The notes beneath the pieces are model-generated. The model was given only the letters and a program-made list of their open reading frames with translations, was not told the DNA's origin and searched no databases. The translations under genes and the position numbers were made by a program. This document shows, in pieces, positions 13,764 through 14,156 of a stretch of 14,156 nucleotides of DNA (position 1 is the stretch's first letter; every line of letters starts with the position of its first letter). Origin of the DNA: an uncultured Collinsella sp. (GTDB lineage Bacteria > Actinomycetota > Coriobacteriia > Coriobacteriales > Coriobacteriaceae); contig USAY01000042.1 in assembly GCA_900552755.1 (NCBI GenBank), positions 1-14,156 of the forward strand, in the 5' to 3' direction.

Positions 13764-14156
13764 TTACTTGCGCTTGCCGCCGCCGTCGCCGGGGCGACGG
13801 GAGCTGCCACCTCGCTTGCCGCCACGGCTGTTGCCGTAGCTGCCACGGTTATCGCGACCGCCGGCACGGCCGCCACGGGAGCCGGCCTGGTTGCCGCCAC
13901 GACCACCACGATAGCCGCCGCGACGCTCTTCGCGGGTATCGTCGTAGTTGCGCCAGTCATCGCGGCGATCGCGGCTGGCACGCGGGTCACGACGATCACG
14001 CGACTCGTTAGAACGACCAGCGCCGCCGCGGCCGCCATTGCCGCGAGCACCCTCGCGACGCTCGCCGCCGCGGCTACCGCGCTCTTCAAAGCGCTTGCCG
14101 CCACGGGACTCACCGCCACGGGCAGTACGCTCACCGCGACCCTCGCCGCCGCGACG
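13764..14156 (-). CDS. Arg/Gly-rich C-terminal tail, probably DEAD-box RNA helicase (partial)
   Basis: This frame enters at the right edge without a start and runs 130 codons to a TAA at 13764. It is almost wholly RGG/RGE/RDR-type low complexity: many GGR and RGG repeats, a central acidic-basic stretch with DRRDDWRNYDD, and an end reading RRPGDGGGKRK. Such tails are typical of the C-terminus of DEAD-box RNA helicases (DeaD/CsdA type) in high-GC bacteria, where they bind RNA nonspecifically. The helicase core would lie outside the window, so the identity is inferred. The frame was chosen because its stop sits just before a strong terminator and its codons fit the gene's strand. The Ala/Val-rich open frame at 13745-14134 is a shadow of the same repeats. 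Confidence 0.72.
   Translation of the reverse strand, partial: RRGGEGRGERTARGGESRGGKRFEERGSRGGERREGARGNGGRGGAGRSNESRDRRDPRASRDRRDDWRNYDDTREERRGGYRGGRGGNQAGSRGGRAGGRDNRGSYGNSRGGKRGGSSRRPGDGGGKRK

Noticed and set aside
13745..14134. Ala/Val-rich 129-codon minus-strand frame
   Set aside because: It is the shifted reading of the Arg-Gly codons of the real tail in the adjacent frame, which ends at a better stop before the terminator.
1..14156. CRISPR array, tRNA or rRNA genes
   Set aside because: No regularly spaced repeats, cloverleaf patterns or rRNA-like conserved stretches were seen anywhere in the window.

Overview
The window looks like a chromosomal piece from a high-GC anaerobe of the Coriobacteriia, most likely Collinsella or a close relative. 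This is inferred from the strongly GC-biased third codon positions, an [FeFe]-hydrogenase, an EFR1-type flavodoxin/ferredoxin and a Tat-type lipoprotein. No rRNA or other taxonomic marker is present, so the genus is an inference. Eight of the ten genes or gene remnants lie on the minus strand in full, a ninth enters from the right edge on the minus strand, and only ygiQ is on the plus strand.

Left (1-1490): an AT-rich, foreign-looking ABC exporter gene on the minus strand. Its reading frame stops just after the Q-loop, so it is probably broken. It has its own promoter-like TATAAT. Next come two hairpins, one of them an intrinsic terminator for the gene that follows. Left-centre (1492-5750): a DUF1275 (YoaK-like) membrane protein is divergent from a YgiQ-family radical SAM protein with unusual low-complexity ends. 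YgiQ is convergent with, and overlaps the stop codon of, a CPBP-type intramembrane protease. That protease follows an orphan RelB/DinJ-like antitoxin, and an operator-like repeat cluster lies upstream of the antitoxin.

Centre (5966-12044): a tight four-gene minus-strand operon. The order of transcription is (1) a flavoprotein joining the C-terminal [4Fe-4S] domain of NuoF to a GltD/NfnB-like FAD/NAD(P) module, (2) a complete M3-type [FeFe]-hydrogenase, (3) a Tat-signal substrate-binding lipoprotein, and (4) an ABC permease and ATPase fused in one chain. Adjacent genes overlap or are separated by only 2-3 nt. The first two products probably exchange electrons between NAD(P)H (possibly also ferredoxin) and protons/H2. 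The last two form an importer of unknown substrate that is translationally coupled to the hydrogenase. This coupling is the most interesting feature of the window.

Right (12045-14156): an AT-rich control region with a 62-bp near-perfect palindrome, half of which also occurs at 5924; an EFR1-type flavodoxin/2[4Fe-4S] protein with a palindrome over its likely promoter; a spacer of about 450 bp with no convincing gene but a long-range inverted repeat; and, entering from the right edge, the Arg-Gly-rich C-terminal tail of what is probably a DEAD-box RNA helicase, ended by a strong terminator.
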